Positions 5,604-6,949 of a stretch of 6,949 nt of DNA are shown one piece after another. Within the stretch, counting starts at the first letter, position 1. Every line of letters starts with the position of its first letter. The position numbers and the translations under genes are program-made. The DNA is from Planctomycetaceae bacterium. Its GTDB lineage: Bacteria > Planctomycetota > UBA1135 > GCA-002686595. The notes beneath the pieces were generated by a model. That model was given only the letters and a program-made list of their open reading frames with translations. It made no database searches and was not told the DNA's origin. Location of the stretch: assembly GCA_013360535.1 (NCBI GenBank), contig JABWBL010000183.1, positions 1-6,949 of the forward strand. Direction: 5' to 3'.

Positions 5604-5624
5604 GGGCGGCTCGCGGAGCCGCTC
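5604..5624 (+). repeat. Small hairpin in the leader of the kinase-like gene
   Basis: GCGGCTC (5606-5612) pairs perfectly with GAGCCGC (5616-5622) around a GCG triloop. Two more outer pairs, one of them G-U, extend it to 5604/5624. It lies about 33 bases before the start codon and does not include the ribosome binding site. Confidence 0.4.
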
Positions 5625-5645
5625 GGCGACTCCCCAAGAGCTCGC

Positions 5646-5651
5646 AAGGAA
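5646..5651 (+). promoter_or_regulatory. Ribosome binding site that decides the GTG start at 5658
   Basis: AAGGAA is six bases before GTG 5658, near-ideal spacing. The longer alternative start, ATG 5490, has no such site, lies next to the hairpin at 5498-5530, and would add 56 Arg/Pro-rich residues that look like translated non-coding DNA. Confidence 0.65.
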
Positions 5652-5657
5652 CTCGAC

Positions 5658-6845
5658 GTGCAACCCAAGGACGTGCTGAAGTGGGGCCCGGTCAAGTGGC
5701 TGCGTGACCTGAAGTCGGTCCATCCCTCCGGGGGCGGCGCGGTCGGCGTGGCGTTCGCGTGGACGAGACCGGTTCCGTCCAAGGAGAAGCCGAGCACGGC
5801 GGACTTCGTGATCAAGCCGATCCAGGGCACCGCGGCGCCGACCAAGTTCGCCGAGAAGGTGCTCTCGAAGATCGCCAACGCCAAGTCGCCCAACTCCGAG
5901 GGCATCAAGCGCATGAGCGCGGAGGGCGAGGCGCTGGTGACGCGCCTGCGTGAGTTCGCGGCCCAGCCGGGGCCGCACAAGGATCGCTGGGGCGAGGTGC
6001 TCGGTCACTACGAGAACGCCGGCACGTTCCTGATCATGGAGACCCAGAGCGGGGTCAAGGAGTTCGGCGACGAGTACCGCGAGCAGTACGGCCTGCGGAG
6101 CATGCTCCGCGACCAGAAGCTGATGAAGAACCTCGGGCTCTTGTGCGCCGCGGACGCGCTCATCGGGAACGGGGACCGCTTCGACAACATCAACACCGGG
6201 AACATCATGTTCACGGCCGACGGGCAGCTGGCGTCGATCGACTCGACGGCGGTGCTCGTGAGCTTCCAGGGCATGCTCAACGACGTGCACAAGCTGTCAT
6301 GGGGACCGCTCGACCCCAACCAGCCGCTCAAGCCGTCCGACTGGCTGCGCCTGATCACGCGCCAGGTCGGCAACCAGGTCCCGAGCGCGCACCAGCAGCA
6401 GACCTACGACCCGCTCGGGAAACCGCCCGCGCTCGCCCCCGGGTTCGTGATGGACTCGCTCACCGACCTCGACGAGCTGTGGCGACGCTTCCGCAACCAC
6501 ATCGAGGGCGGCATGAAGGGCGCGTCCAAGCGGCGCGTCGACTCCGGCCTGCCTCCGATCGTGCCCCCGCGCCCGCAGGAGTGGGATCAGGGGCGCGCCG
6601 CGTTCATGGTGGGCCTGAACGAGGGCCTCGTGCGCATCGACCAGATGCTGTCGGGCTGGAACTGGCTGAAGTTCAAGAGCACGTGGTCCAACACGGCCAA
6701 GCAATACGGCGCCGACCCGAACATGGACTGGACCAACCTCAAGGTCCGGCGGCTCTTCCTGCGCATGCTCGCCAAGGGCAAGAGCAGCAAGGAGATCTAC
6801 GAGACGATCGACAAGTACGTGAAGAAGAAGGGCAAGAAGTGGTGA
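5658..6845 (+). CDS. Putative atypical kinase, actin-fragmin-kinase-like / PI3-4-kinase-like
   Basis: Predicted 395-residue cytoplasmic protein (no signal peptide or membrane segment). Numbered from GTG 5658, it shows an atypical-kinase active-site layout: a beta-strand lysine in ADFVIKP (Lys53), a following helix with Glu66 (KFAEKVL), a hinge-like FLIMET (124-129), a catalytic-loop-like NGDRFDNINTGNIMF (171-185; Asp173 as candidate catalytic base, Asn179/Asn182 as metal ligands), and IDST with Asp195 in the place of the DFG or IDFG aspartate. This order matches the actin-fragmin kinase catalytic family (Pfam Act-Frag_cataly) and related PI3/4-kinase-like folds; HipA-like kinases are an alternative. 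Residues about 240-395 are a mainly helical region of unknown role, with aromatic segments (SGWNWLKF) and a very basic end (KYVKKKGKKW). Whether it phosphorylates protein, lipid or small molecules cannot be told. The gene appears monocistronic. Confidence 0.6.
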   Translation: MQPKDVLKWGPVKWLRDLKSVHPSGGGAVGVAFAWTRPVPSKEKPSTADFVIKPIQGTAAPTKFAEKVLSKIANAKSPNSEGIKRMSAEGEALVTRLREFAAQPGPHKDRWGEVLGHYENAGTFLIMETQSGVKEFGDEYREQYGLRSMLRDQKLMKNLGLLCAADALIGNGDRFDNINTGNIMFTADGQLASIDSTAVLVSFQGMLNDVHKLSWGPLDPNQPLKPSDWLRLITRQVGNQVPSAHQQQTYDPLGKPPALAPGFVMDSLTDLDELWRRFRNHIEGGMKGASKRRVDSGLPPIVPPRPQEWDQGRAAFMVGLNEGLVRIDQMLSGWNWLKFKSTWSNTAKQYGADPNMDWTNLKVRRLFLRMLAKGKSSKEIYETIDKYVKKKGKKW

Positions 6846-6855
6846 GCGGGGGGCG

Positions 6856-6874
6856 GCGACCGGTCAGCGGTCGC
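6856..6874. terminator. Hairpin between two converging genes
   Basis: GCGACCG (6856-6862) pairs perfectly with CGGTCGC (6868-6874) around GTCAG. It starts 11 bases after the kinase-like gene's TGA and contains the stop codon of the minus-strand gene. It could act on transcripts from both sides, but neither direction has a U-run. Confidence 0.35.
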
Positions 6875-6949
6875 GCTCGAGCTCGGCGATGCGGCGCTTG
6901 AGGCGCTCGTTCTCGGCGGCCTGCGCGTCGAGTGCGGCCCTCGGGGCGC
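6864..6949 (-). CDS. C-terminal end of a converging gene encoding a coiled coil
   Basis: Reading the minus strand from the right edge, one frame gives 27 codons ending at a TGA (complement of 6864-6866). The tail reads AENERLKRRIAELERDR after a short Ala-rich lead. Hydrophobic or core residues fall in heptad a/d positions (Leu6, Asn13, Leu16, Ile20, Leu23, counting from the first full codon), with charged residues elsewhere: a textbook parallel coiled coil. The protein's identity lies outside the window; many unrelated proteins end this way. It converges on the kinase-like gene, with 18 bases between the two stop codons. Confidence 0.65.
   Translation of the reverse strand, partial: APRAALDAQAAENERLKRRIAELERDR

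Noticed and set aside
5490..5657. N-terminal extension of the kinase-like protein from the ATG at 5490
   Set aside because: The 56 extra residues are Arg/Pro/Ala-rich and the stretch overlaps a terminator-like hairpin. A good ribosome binding site (AAGGAA) instead precedes GTG 5658.
1..6949. CRISPR array, tRNA, rRNA, transposon ends, toxin-antitoxin pair or defence island
   Set aside because: I found no regularly spaced direct repeats, cloverleaf, transposase motif or recognised defence gene on either strand; the direct repeats present are short and occur only in twos or threes.

Overview
The window is GC-rich chromosomal bacterial DNA. It most resembles Planctomycetota, probably a high-GC marine or freshwater lineage. 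Three things suggest this: a secreted protein built from N-x-x-G repeats, ending in a Cys-rich C-terminal domain (Y-C-T-A-G start) that I recall recurring at the ends of secreted proteins in that phylum; a divergent extra sigma-70 factor; and long intergenic gaps between probably monocistronic genes. The lineage call is inference, not a database result.

Layout, left to right. (1) Positions 2-1213, plus strand: an acyl-CoA dehydrogenase whose N-terminus lies outside the window. (2) 1214-1793: 580 bases without a convincing gene, holding a very stable hairpin just after the stop and then a chain of inverted and direct repeats leading to the next ribosome binding site. (3) 1794-2945, plus: a sigma-70 family factor of 383 residues. 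(4) 2946-3357: a gap with a 15-bp hairpin 25 bases after the sigma stop and several smaller hairpins. (5) 3358-5445, plus: a 695-residue exported repeat protein with eight units of about 65 residues and a six-cysteine C-terminal domain. (6) 5446-5657: a gap with another hairpin and a leader. (7) 5658-6845, plus, GTG start: a 395-residue protein with the active-site layout of an atypical, actin-fragmin-kinase-like or PI3/4-kinase-like kinase. (8) 6864-6949, minus: the last 27 codons of a converging gene, encoding a coiled coil.

Nothing suggests these genes form one operon or pathway. Each plus-strand gene ends in its own GC-rich hairpin without a good U-tract, and the gaps are long. The genes look like independent units for lipid or branched-chain acid catabolism, transcription control, an exported structural or surface protein, and a putative kinase. 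I see no tRNA, rRNA, CRISPR array, insertion sequence or recognisable defence system. The items most worth a second look are the kinase-like protein, the Cys-rich C-terminal domain as a possible sorting tag, the repeat-dense region ahead of the sigma gene, and the sigma factor's altered -10 melting residues.
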